DNA from: Christiangramia gaetbulicola
GTDB taxonomy: Bacteria > Bacteroidota > Bacteroidia > Flavobacteriales > Flavobacteriaceae
NCBI RefSeq assembly: GCF_003054225.1
Contig: NZ_QBKQ01000003.1
Location: 496,001 to 560,000 of the forward strand
Reading direction: 5' to 3'
DNA length: 64,000 bases
Positions within the stretch are counted from its first letter, which is position 1. Each line of letters opens with the position of its first letter. The notes under the pieces are model-generated. The model did no database searches and was not told the origin of the DNA. It worked only from the letters and a program-made list of their open reading frames with translations. Of this stretch, positions 25,787 to 33,894 are shown in pieces. The position numbers were made by a program, and so were the translations under genes.

Positions 25787-28150
25787 CTAGAATACTCCGC
25801 CTCCTCCGTCATCGTCGTTTTCACGACTTTTACGTTTTAAGGCTTTGTTCTTTCCACCTCCAAACCTATATGAGAAACCAAGGTAAACGGTTTGGGTTTC
25901 TCCTTTGAATCTTCCTCTTTGTTCAAATGGGCGTCCATCTGTAACCCTGAATTCCTGAGTGTCGAAAACATCATTGAAATTCAGGCTTAAGGTGGCCTTA
26001 TTATCCTCAAGGAAGGAATATCTCGCTCCCAGGTTCATGAAGTAGAAAGATTTTACGTCTAACTGAAGGTCCTGACTTTTACTTCGGTAAAATCCGAAAA
26101 GTGAAAAGGTAAGAGATTCAGTCGCTTTGAAATTATGATTGGTTCTGAAGGTGAAAGCTTTGTTGTCTATTTCTATGAATTCACTTCCCGCAACTCCCTT
26201 AAGCGTCTGCCCATATAGTTCCAATCCGGTGTTAGTGCTCCACCAGTCGGTGAATTTATAATTGGCAGAAAATTCAGCTCCATAAGAGTCATTAGAATCA
26301 AAGTTGTCAAAAGTCAAGAATATAGATCCCGGATCTCCTTCCTGGTTGTCGAAGACCTGGTTGATCTCATCTACAGTTCTTCGGTAGAAAACTCCACTGG
26401 TTAAACTTCCTTTTTTTCCAAGTTTACGAGTATAATTAAACTCAATAGAATTCGTGAATTGCGGCAATAACTCTGGATTTCCAGCAACGGTCAATCTTGG
26501 GGAGGCTACTTCACGTATTGGGTTTACCTGCCCAAAGCCTGGTCTGTCCACTCTTCGACTAAAGCTTAACTGATATGAATTCTTTTCACCCGGAGTGTAG
26601 CTTACAAATCCTGAAGGATACACTGTGAAATAATCGTCTTCGAAGACCAGTTCTCCATTAAAGGTTGCGTCTGCATTAAAGCTTTCAAGTCTTGCTCCCA
26701 ATTGATAGGACCATTTTTCAAAATTCTGCCCGAAGGTGGTATAGAAACTATAAATATCTCTTTTGTACTGGTATTCGCTATTATTGAAAAGAGGGTTTGT
26801 GGTCTGGTAATCATCATTTGTGTCTAAAAGCCTTACTTCGGCTCCCATTTCCAGTTTTGAAACCTCGCTTAACGGATTCACGTAATCGATGTTTCCGGTG
26901 AAATTTTCTCGACTTTGTTCTACAAAGTCTCTATAAGGTACCAGACCTTGATTCGTTTCTTCGAAATCTATTAAGGTATTTTCCTCTTCAGCAAAGTCAT
27001 TGAAATCTAACTCGAACTGGATATCATGACCGTCCTTTTCAAAATCATGGTCAAAAAGTAAGTTATAAGATGAATTTCTGTTATCCATGTTCATGTTTAG
27101 AAGCTGAGTGATATTCATGCTAGCATCGCTTAGGTCTCTTACCGCAATAAATCCATCTGGCCCACCGTCATATAAACTCTGGTTGGTATAAAAAGACAGG
27201 GTATTCTTGTCATTTAAGTAGTAGTCTACACCAACTTTGTATAGGTAAGATTCTCTTTCGTTATCGACCTTAAAGGTTTGTTCAATGTTCTGCTCAGGAA
27301 GAAAAATAGTTCCACCGTTTTCTCTGGGACCAAAATCGGTACCTAGATTAGTATAGAAATTCAGTTTTCCTGTTCTGTAGTTCATATCCAGCGTCCCGTT
27401 AAACCTTGTGTTCTCACCCACGGTAAGTCCTGTGGAAAGATTCCCGTTAAAACCTTTATTCGCATTTTTATGCAAAACGATATTTATGATCCCGCTCATT
27501 CCTTCCGGATTGTATTTCGCAGATGGATTCGTGATCAATTCTATGCTTTTAATAGAAGTTGAAGGGATTTGCTTTAGAAGCTGGGCCGGATCCATATTGG
27601 TTGGTTTTCCATCCACCAGGATCCTGACATTAGAGTTTCCGCGAAGGGCAATATTTCCATCCTGGTCTACATTTACAGAAGGAATATTATTCATGATCTC
27701 AGAAGCGCTGGCTCCCGTGGTCATAAGATCTTTACCCACATTGATAACCTTGCGGTCTACGCGTTGCTCTATGGTTGTTCTTTCAGCGATAACAACCGTT
27801 TCATCTAGCATGGCGATATCTGGCGCTAATTTTATGGTTCCTATTTCAATTTTGGTATTGTTGCGGTCTATATGTATTTCTCTCTGGTAGGTTTTGTAGC
27901 CTATAAACTGAATTTTGAAGACATAATCTCCAGCCTTAATGTCTTCGATCTGGAAGGTACCATCGCCACTAGAAGTGATCCCAGTCACAAGATTTCCATC
28001 CATGTCATTAATAATTATAGTAGCAAAGGGGATAGGTTCATTTAATTCTTCATCTATTACAGATCCTGAAATTTTCCCGGTTGGATCTGTAGATGCCATA
28101 CTGATGGTTGTGGTAAAAAGAAATAAAAAGCTAAAAAATAACTGTCTCAT
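25787..28150 (-). CDS. Outer-membrane beta-barrel family protein (TonB-receptor-like)
   Basis: A 787-residue outer-membrane protein: signal peptide (about 1-19, ending SMAS), carboxypeptidase-regulatory-like domain (about 24-110, ISGSVIDEELNEPIPFATI), a plug-like domain (about 120-225, RVDRKVINVGKDLMTTGASASEIMNNIPSV and RILVDGKPTNMDP as landmarks), then an OMP_b-brl_3 type barrel to the C-terminal YLGFSYRFGGG. The last 20 residues are an unusual basic-acidic, glycine-rich tail (KSRENDDDGGGGVF) after the usual terminal aromatic strand. The ligand is unknown; no SusD partner lies alongside, so a nutrient-uptake role is only a guess. Confidence 0.85.
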   Translation of the reverse strand: MRQLFFSFLFLFTTTISMASTDPTGKISGSVIDEELNEPIPFATIIINDMDGNLVTGITSSGDGTFQIEDIKAGDYVFKIQFIGYKTYQREIHIDRNNTKIEIGTIKLAPDIAMLDETVVIAERTTIEQRVDRKVINVGKDLMTTGASASEIMNNIPSVNVDQDGNIALRGNSNVRILVDGKPTNMDPAQLLKQIPSTSIKSIELITNPSAKYNPEGMSGIINIVLHKNANKGFNGNLSTGLTVGENTRFNGTLDMNYRTGKLNFYTNLGTDFGPRENGGTIFLPEQNIEQTFKVDNERESYLYKVGVDYYLNDKNTLSFYTNQSLYDGGPDGFIAVRDLSDASMNITQLLNMNMDNRNSSYNLLFDHDFEKDGHDIQFELDFNDFAEEENTLIDFEETNQGLVPYRDFVEQSRENFTGNIDYVNPLSEVSKLEMGAEVRLLDTNDDYQTTNPLFNNSEYQYKRDIYSFYTTFGQNFEKWSYQLGARLESFNADATFNGELVFEDDYFTVYPSGFVSYTPGEKNSYQLSFSRRVDRPGFGQVNPIREVASPRLTVAGNPELLPQFTNSIEFNYTRKLGKKGSLTSGVFYRRTVDEINQVFDNQEGDPGSIFLTFDNFDSNDSYGAEFSANYKFTDWWSTNTGLELYGQTLKGVAGSEFIEIDNKAFTFRTNHNFKATESLTFSLFGFYRSKSQDLQLDVKSFYFMNLGARYSFLEDNKATLSLNFNDVFDTQEFRVTDGRPFEQRGRFKGETQTVYLGFSYRFGGGKNKALKRKSRENDDDGGGGVF

Positions 28151-28284
28151 TTTTTGATTGATTTTTGATGATTATTGTTATACAAGTTACTTGGTATTGC
28201 ATAATAGATGGTCACAATACCCCGTATTTTAATGACCTTGTACTATAAAGACGAATGCCGAAATAGTTTGTTACAAGATTTTTT

Positions 28285-28322
28285 AAAAAAAGAACCTGCA
28301 TCTCTTTTAAGAAATGCAGGTT
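28285..28322 (-). terminator. Minus-strand intrinsic terminator beyond the symporter and CoA-binding genes
   Basis: AACCTGCAT (28293-28301) pairs with ATGCAGGTT (28314-28322). On the reverse strand the hairpin is followed by C and seven T (plus-strand A run 28285-28291); on the plus strand it has no T run. The nearest minus-strand gene upstream of it is the symporter (stop at 28783). It is within the 299-nt gap 28151-28449, where I otherwise see only the CoA-binding gene promoter. Confidence 0.75.
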
Positions 28323-28417
28323 TTAGCAAGATCATCCTTCTTAACACTAACCATCAAAATTAATAAGATGATCCCGCAAGGCCCGGACCTCATTCTAAAG
28401 ACTATTCTGAATAATAA

Positions 28418-28445
28418 TTGTTACACCAATTTTTGATTAACTTTG
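28418..28445 (+). promoter_or_regulatory. Promoter of the CoA-binding protein gene
   Basis: TTG (28418-28420), 17-nt spacer, TAACTTTG (28438-28445), then ATG at 28450. With the usual start about 4 nt after the box, the mRNA would have no leader or one nucleotide. Confidence 0.75.
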
Positions 28446-28449
28446 GAAT

Positions 28450-28812
28450 ATGAAGAAAAAAACCCTCGTTTTAGGAGCTTCTCTCAATCCTGCCCGTTAT
28501 TCCAATCTTGCTATTAACAGGCTGGTAAAACATGACCAGCCAACTGTAGCTGTTGGTTTGCGCGAAGGTAAAGTAGAAGGAGTAGAGATAAAGACAGAAA
28601 AATATCCTTATGAAGATGTAGATACGGTAACTCTTTACCTAAATGCAAAACGTCAGAAAGAATATTATGATTATATAATATCCCTTCAGCCAGATAGGGT
28701 GATCTTTAATCCCGGCACCGAAAATCCTGAACTTTATGATCTTCTTCGGGAAAATGGAATAGACTATGAAAATGCCTGTACCTTAGTGATGCTTTCTTCT
28801 CACCAGTATTAA
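28450..28812 (+). CDS. CoA-binding protein (YccU-like)
   Basis: A 120-residue single Rossmann domain. LGASLNPARYSNLAINRL is the glycine-rich dinucleotide/CoA-binding loop, and the later ISLQPDRVIFNPGTENPEL holds the second conserved block. The family resembles the CoA-binding domain of succinyl-CoA synthetase alpha subunit without its catalytic part, and no cellular function is established. The last 30 nt (28783-28812) overlap the 3' end of the sodium symporter gene on the other strand. Confidence 0.85.
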   Translation: MKKKTLVLGASLNPARYSNLAINRLVKHDQPTVAVGLREGKVEGVEIKTEKYPYEDVDTVTLYLNAKRQKEYYDYIISLQPDRVIFNPGTENPELYDLLRENGIDYENACTLVMLSSHQY

Positions 28813-30228
28813 TCCCAGGAAGGTTAGGAGTCCGTTGAGGATAAGGATGAAAAATCCAAATTCGAACCCGAACCATTTAAGGCTGTTAATGCTAATGATA
28901 TAAGATAATACCGGTGCGGCAATAGCGATAACCGGTACCAGTTTATCCTTGATCTTCCACTTTGTAAATAATCCGAAAGCATATAGACCAAGTAGTGGGC
29001 CGTAGGTATAACCCGCGAACTGGAATAATTTGTTGATCACACTTTTATCTGCAATGGCGTATTTAAAAGCCAGCATCACCAGGATCAATAATACCGAAAT
29101 AGCAACGTGAATTTGCTTTCTTATCCTAACCTGTTTCTTTTCATCATATCTTTTTTCTATATCCAGGATATCTATGCTGAATGAAGTGGTCAATGAAGTA
29201 AGAGCACTGTCTGCGCTGGAGTAGGCCGCGGCAATAAGCCCAAGAATAAAGAAAATGGCGACTCCCAGTCCCAGGTCTCCACTGGTGGCTATCGCCGGGA
29301 AGAGATCATCTCTAACTTCAGTGATTCCATTAATCTCAGCATAATCTGTAAGCAAAACTCCCAGGGTAAGAAACAGGAAGTTTACAAATACGAGCACTAT
29401 GGTAAACCAGAACATGTTCTTCTGGGCATCTTTTAAAGTACGGCAGGTAAGGTTCTTCTGCATCATATCCTGATCCAGCCCGGTCATAACAATGGCGATG
29501 AATGCACCCGAAAGGAATTGTTTTACAAAGTGATCTTTGCTTTTCCAGTCATCAAAAAAGAACATTTTTGAGTGCTCGCTTTCAGCCAGGTAACCCATGA
29601 GGTTATTAAGTGAAAATCCTAGATCGTTGGATATAAAATAAATAGTGATCCCTAGGGCCAGTAACATAAAGAATGTCTGCAGGGTATCTGTCCAGATAAT
29701 GGTCTTAATTCCGCTTTTAAAAGTATACAGCCAGATTAGAAGAATTGTGATAGAAACCGTTACATAATAGGGTACTCCCATGGCGTCAAATACAATTAGC
29801 TGAAGCACGTTTGCTACCAGGAATAATCTGAAACTTGCTCCAACAACTCGTGATAACAGGAAAAAAGAAGCACCTGTTTTATAAGAAGAATTTCCGAACC
29901 TGCTTTCAAGATAGGTGTAAATAGAAGTAAGGTTCATCTTATAGTATAGAGGAAGCAAAACCTGGCCGATGACGGCATAACCTGCGGTGTAACCAAGTAC
30001 CACCTGGAAATAACTGAATGAATCAGATTCCACCGTTCCTGGTATGGAGATAAAAGTGATTCCGCTTAAGGAAGCTCCAATCATCCCAAAAGCCACCAGG
30101 TACCATGGAGCCTGTTTATTCGCTTTAAAAAATTCGGCATTGCTGCCACCGCGACCGGTAAAATAAGATATAAGGATTAGAACTGCGAAATAAGCAGCAA
30201 CTAGAATGAGGACCTGGTATGGTTGCAT
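28783..30228 (-). CDS. Sodium:solute symporter family protein
   Basis: A 481-residue inner-membrane transporter of the SSS family with about 13 transmembrane helices. FFKANKQAPWYLVAFGMIGASLSGITFISIPG is the conserved helix 1-2 region (landmark only), GYTAGYAVIGQVLLPLYYKMNLTSIYTYLE the next, and ILGLIAAAYSSADSALTSLTTSFSIDIL the signature helix 9. The Na2-site serines of the family fall in the SSADSALTSLTT segment. The substrate cannot be read; sugars, amino acids or sialic-acid-like solutes are all possible. Its stop lies inside the convergent CoA-binding gene. Confidence 0.88.
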   Translation of the reverse strand: MQPYQVLILVAAYFAVLILISYFTGRGGSNAEFFKANKQAPWYLVAFGMIGASLSGITFISIPGTVESDSFSYFQVVLGYTAGYAVIGQVLLPLYYKMNLTSIYTYLESRFGNSSYKTGASFFLLSRVVGASFRLFLVANVLQLIVFDAMGVPYYVTVSITILLIWLYTFKSGIKTIIWTDTLQTFFMLLALGITIYFISNDLGFSLNNLMGYLAESEHSKMFFFDDWKSKDHFVKQFLSGAFIAIVMTGLDQDMMQKNLTCRTLKDAQKNMFWFTIVLVFVNFLFLTLGVLLTDYAEINGITEVRDDLFPAIATSGDLGLGVAIFFILGLIAAAYSSADSALTSLTTSFSIDILDIEKRYDEKKQVRIRKQIHVAISVLLILVMLAFKYAIADKSVINKLFQFAGYTYGPLLGLYAFGLFTKWKIKDKLVPVIAIAAPVLSYIISINSLKWFGFEFGFFILILNGLLTFLGLILVRRKHH

Positions 30229-30294
30229 AAGTAGTAATTCTGCGGAGCAATTTACAAATTAAGCTTTAAGTAATTTCATCCATCAAAAAAATCA

Positions 30295-30302
30295 TAAATT
30301 CG
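30295..30302 (+). promoter_or_regulatory. Near-consensus promoter box for recR
   Basis: TAAATTCG (one base off TAnnTTTG) ends 3 nt before the recR ATG at 30306. If used, the mRNA would be leaderless. Confidence 0.35.
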
Positions 30303-30305
30303 CAT

Positions 30306-30923
30306 ATGGATTTTTCTTCAAAATTACTGGAGCAGGCAGTAGATGAAATGTCACAATTGCCGGGAATTGGAAAGCGAACCGCTCTAAGGCTCGTTTTGCA
30401 TCTTTTGAAACAACCAGAAGAACAAACTGAACAATTGGCCAAGGCTCTTCAGAATCTTCGATCGAATATTAAACTCTGCAAGAATTGCTTTAATATTAGT
30501 GATACAGAGCTTTGCGAGATCTGTGCGAATCCATCCAGGGTTTCAGAGATCGTTTGCGTGGTAGAGGATATCAGGGATGTGATGGCTATAGAAAATACCG
30601 GTCAGTACAGAGGACATTATCATGTTCTTGGTGGTAAGATTAGCCCTATGGACGGGATTGGTCCTTCGCAATTGACTATCAAACCTCTGGTCGAAAAGGT
30701 GACTTCAGGAAAGATTGAAGAGATCATTTTTGCCTTGAGCAGCACCCTGGAAGGGGATACCACGAATTTCTATATTTTTAAGCAGCTTGAAGGTACCGGC
30801 GTGAAAACTTCAACTATCGCCCGCGGAATTTCGGTTGGGGATGAACTTGAGTATGCAGATGAGGTTACTTTAGGCCGAAGTATTACCAACAGGATTCCAT
30901 TTGAAAATTCTATGAAGGGTTGA
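30306..30923 (+). CDS. recR: Recombination protein RecR
   Basis: RecR works with RecF and RecO to load RecA on gapped DNA in the cytoplasm. The 205-residue length is typical. It has the N-terminal helix-hairpin-helix ([20 protein letters not shown]), the zinc finger [16 protein letters not shown], the Toprim domain ([28 protein letters not shown] landmark region) and the Walker-B-like C-terminal segment with [25 protein letters not shown]. The gene starts 77 nt from the divergent symporter. Confidence 0.95.
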   Translation: MDFSSKLLEQAVDEMSQLPGIGKRTALRLVLHLLKQPEEQTEQLAKALQNLRSNIKLCKNCFNISDTELCEICANPSRVSEIVCVVEDIRDVMAIENTGQYRGHYHVLGGKISPMDGIGPSQLTIKPLVEKVTSGKIEEIIFALSSTLEGDTTNFYIFKQLEGTGVKTSTIARGISVGDELEYADEVTLGRSITNRIPFENSMKG

Positions 30924-31139
30924 TCTGGTTAGAGTCTTTCCACGATATAATTTTTTAAAATCTCCCGAAACTTTTTCAATTCCGTAGCTGAAATCGTAAT
31001 TTTAGCGGGAATTTGAATCCTTAATGCTACTAGAAGAAATTCAGTGAAATCTAATTTTATTGATTTTTTAATATTTAATAAGTGGTATTTTGATTAAATT
31101 CGCAACTCAAACAACTAAAATCGCATCTGATTTAACGAT

Positions 31140-32465
31140 ATGGCAAAATTTGAATTAAAATTACCCAAAATGGGTGAAAGTGTTGCAGAAGCAACGATAA
31201 CAAGCTGGCTTAAAGAGGTTGGAGATACAATAGAAATGGATGAGCCTGTGCTGGAGATAGCTACAGATAAAGTTGATAGTGAGGTTCCGAGTGAGGTAGA
31301 TGGTAAGCTGGTTGAAAAACTTTTTGAGGCCGATGATGTGGTTAAGGTGGGACAAACCATCGCTATTATAGAAACCGATGGTGAAGTTGAAGATTCTTCA
31401 GTAGAAGGAGAGGAAGATAATGAACCGGAAGAAGCAGCTGAGGTTGCTGAAACGGTAGAGACTGCAAAATCAACGGCTACAGGAGGTTCAACTGAAGATT
31501 TTTCAGATTCTTCAAGATTTTATTCTCCTCTCGTAAAAAATATCGCCAAAGAAGAAAATATCTCTTTAGAAGAGCTTGAAAGTATAGAAGGAACTGGTAA
31601 GGAAGGTAGAGTTACCAAGAACGATATTCTGGACTATGTGGAGAACCGTGGTAAGCAATCTAAAAAAGCTTCAGAAGCTAAAAGTAAATCTACTGAGACA
31701 AAAGGTATGGCGGCCGGAGTTTCTAAGCAGCCAGAGCCTGTTGTGAGTGGGGAAGATGAAATCGTGGAGATGACGCGTATGGGTAAAATGATCGCTCATC
31801 ACATGGTGGAGAGTGTTCAGAAATCTGCGCACGTACAGTCCTTTATAGAAGTAGATGTTACCAATATTTGGAACTGGAGAAATAAACATAAGGCGGAATT
31901 CCAGAAGAAAGAAGGTGAGAAATTAACCTTTACTCCAATCTTTATGGAAGCTGTCGCTAAAGCGATACGTGATTTCCCGATGATCAACATTTCGGTGAAC
32001 GAGGATGCTACGAAAGTGATCAAGAAGAAGAACATTAATTTAGGAATGGCTGCAGCATTACCTGACGGTAACCTTATCGTTCCGGTAATTAAGAATGCAG
32101 ACAGACTTAATCTTGTGGGTATGGCCAAGGCGGTAAACGACCTGGCGAATCGTGCAAGACAAAATAAACTGAAGCCAGATGAGATCCAGGGTGGTACTTA
32201 TACCGTGACCAACGTGGGTACTTTTGGAAGTATCATGGGAACACCAATTATCAATCAGCCGCAGGTTGGTATCCTGGCGTTGGGTGCAATTAGAAAAATG
32301 CCTGCAGTTATAGAAACACCTGAAGGTGATTTTATTGGCATACGTTATAAAATGATCCTTTCTCATAGTTACGACCACAGAGTGGTGAACGGAGCTCTTG
32401 GTGGACAATTTGTTCAGCGAGTGGCGCAGTATCTGGAAGGTTTCGATAAGGACAGAGAGATATAA
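31140..32465 (+). CDS. 2-oxo acid dehydrogenase E2 (dihydrolipoamide acyltransferase)
   Basis: A 441-residue three-domain E2. The lipoyl domain (1-78) has lipoylated Lys44 in ATDKVDSEV, followed by an acidic linker (about 80-115). The E3/E1-binding domain is at about 125-168 (FYSPLVKNIAKEENISLEEL). A second flexible linker leads to the catalytic domain (about 215-441). The active-site motif reads YDHRVVNGALGG: His413 is present, but the usual Asp of HxxxDG is Asn417. Sequence type suggests the branched-chain or pyruvate complex; E1 and E3 genes are not adjacent, so the substrate is open. It is monocistronic, ending at a bidirectional terminator. Confidence 0.92.
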   Translation: MAKFELKLPKMGESVAEATITSWLKEVGDTIEMDEPVLEIATDKVDSEVPSEVDGKLVEKLFEADDVVKVGQTIAIIETDGEVEDSSVEGEEDNEPEEAAEVAETVETAKSTATGGSTEDFSDSSRFYSPLVKNIAKEENISLEELESIEGTGKEGRVTKNDILDYVENRGKQSKKASEAKSKSTETKGMAAGVSKQPEPVVSGEDEIVEMTRMGKMIAHHMVESVQKSAHVQSFIEVDVTNIWNWRNKHKAEFQKKEGEKLTFTPIFMEAVAKAIRDFPMINISVNEDATKVIKKKNINLGMAAALPDGNLIVPVIKNADRLNLVGMAKAVNDLANRARQNKLKPDEIQGGTYTVTNVGTFGSIMGTPIINQPQVGILALGAIRKMPAVIETPEGDFIGIRYKMILSHSYDHRVVNGALGGQFVQRVAQYLEGFDKDREI

Positions 32466-32484
32466 TTTCTCCGGAATAAAATAG

Positions 32485-32516
32485 AAAAAAGCTGTGATTT
32501 ATGTCACAGCTTTTTT
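32485..32516. terminator. Bidirectional terminator (E2 gene / BLUF gene)
   Basis: AAAAAAGCTGTGA / TCACAGCTTTTTT with a short loop, between the E2 stop (32465) and the BLUF stop (32520). Confidence 0.92.
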
Positions 32517-32519
32517 TTG

Positions 32520-32939
32520 TTAAAGATTATTTACGAAGGAATTGAGCAGTTCCAGGGCATAATGATTTTCCTTTTCATGCTCTTCAGCAAAAACCTTTTT
32601 TTGCTCCAATACTTCATAACCCAGGATTTCTTCAGCCTGTTTCTCATTTACCTTTTTAAAGGCCATGGACCATTTAGAAAATTGTCTTTCAGAGATCAAT
32701 CCTGAACTTAGTTCGATCACGGTATGGTGTCTTGGATCCTTTTTGATCTTTTGGAACAAAAGGTCAATTTGCGCTGGATCTCCTTCAATATATTGTATAA
32801 AAAGTCCCAGGTGTGAAATCAGCATCCCGGTAATATTATTCGCAGTGTTGTTTTTACGGCAGTTCGAAAGTAATGTTTCTAGGTCTGCATCTTTCAGAAT
32901 ATGGGATTGCTGGCTGATATAAGAAATGTATTTCAACAC
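32520..32939 (-). CDS. Stand-alone BLUF-domain blue-light photoreceptor
   Basis: A 139-residue soluble protein. The BLUF fold fills residues 1-95. Every flavin-site residue is present at the spacing of AppA: Tyr7 (SYIS), Asn31, Gln49 (FIQYIEG), Trp90 and Met92 (KWSMAF), with NITGMLISH as strand 2. By family, FAD binds non-covalently and blue light rearranges the Tyr-Gln-Met hydrogen bonds. The remaining 45 residues are charged helix with no output domain, so signalling must be through a partner. The start is GTG at 32939 (or TTG at 32936): an in-frame TAA lies 18 nt upstream and there is no ATG. Confidence 0.9.
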   Translation of the reverse strand: MLKYISYISQQSHILKDADLETLLSNCRKNNTANNITGMLISHLGLFIQYIEGDPAQIDLLFQKIKKDPRHHTVIELSSGLISERQFSKWSMAFKKVNEKQAEEILGYEVLEQKKVFAEEHEKENHYALELLNSFVNNL

Positions 32940-33090
32940 GACTTTAGTAGTTGTTTAGTTCCTTAAATATATAAAATGATTTTGTTGTGACCATTTTTTG
33001 GTTAGTTTGCCTGATTTCCTTCAAGCTTTTCAAAAATTACCCTGGTAATAAAATGCTTAAACAGGTTTCGGGGTCATGTTCATATTATAC

Positions 33091-33098
33091 TATATTTG
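33091..33098 (+). promoter_or_regulatory. TAnnTTTG promoter box for the exonuclease gene
   Basis: TATATTTG, 19 nt before the ATG at 33118. It lies inside any longer reading frame, supporting the shorter start. Confidence 0.55.
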
Positions 33099-33117
33099 CT
33101 CTGATAAAATTATTAGA

Positions 33118-33894
33118 ATGGAATTAAATCTTAGCAAGCCTATTTGTTTTTTTGATCTTGAAACTACTGGTACAAACATCTCTAAAGACAGGATTGTAGA
33201 GATCGCTATCCTTAAAGTATTTCCTAACGGAAATAAAGAAAGTCATACCTGGCTGGTGAACCCGGAGAGGGATATCCCTGCAGAGGTTGTTGCGATTCAC
33301 GGTATTTCAAATGAAAAAGTTGCTAACGAACCAACTTTTAAGGAGCTGGCGACTAAGATCCATGATCTAATAAAGGGCTGTGATCTTGGAGGATATAATT
33401 CCAACCGTTTTGATATCCCACTTCTTGTAGAGGAATTGCTTAGAGCAGGAATAGATTTTGAGATGAAGAACGTAGTGGCCGTTGATGTACAGACCATTTT
33501 TCATAAAAAGGAACAACGAACTTTATCTGCAGCTTACCAATTCTACTGCGGAAAAGAACTTGAAGGCGCACATGGAGCCGAAGCAGATACCGAGGCTACT
33601 TATGAAGTTTTAAAATCCCAGCTCGATAAATATGATGATCTGGAGAATGATATGAAGTGGCTGGCCGGTTTCAGTTCCCGTAAGAAATTCGCAGATTTTG
33701 CAGGTTTCATCAGTTTCGATAAAAAAGGAAAAGAGGTCTTCGCTTTCGGGAAATATAAAGGTAAACATGTGGAGCAGGTTCTGGAAGATGAACCAGGGTA
33801 TTTCGGCTGGATACAAAATGCCGACTTTCCATTATATACCAAGAAAGTGCTTACCGCTATTAAACTTCGTAAACTAAATAATAAACTTTCCTAA
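33118..33894 (+). CDS. DEDD-type 3'-5' exonuclease with C-terminal DUF3820-like domain
   Basis: A 258-residue protein. The exonuclease domain (about 1-170) resembles DNA polymerase III epsilon/DnaQ: FFDLETTGTN gives Asp13 and Glu15, GGYNSNRFDIPLL the second acidic motif, and GAHGAEADTEATYEVL the DEDDh His and Asp. Residues about 205-258 match DUF3820 (FGKYKGKHVEQVL, GWIQNADFPLYTKKVL), a small domain of unknown role often found with exonucleases. It is likely a DNA or RNA proofreading/repair nuclease separate from replicative epsilon. The ATG at 33118 is chosen over an upstream in-frame start because a promoter box lies between them. Confidence 0.85.
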   Translation: MELNLSKPICFFDLETTGTNISKDRIVEIAILKVFPNGNKESHTWLVNPERDIPAEVVAIHGISNEKVANEPTFKELATKIHDLIKGCDLGGYNSNRFDIPLLVEELLRAGIDFEMKNVVAVDVQTIFHKKEQRTLSAAYQFYCGKELEGAHGAEADTEATYEVLKSQLDKYDDLENDMKWLAGFSSRKKFADFAGFISFDKKGKEVFAFGKYKGKHVEQVLEDEPGYFGWIQNADFPLYTKKVLTAIKLRKLNNKLS

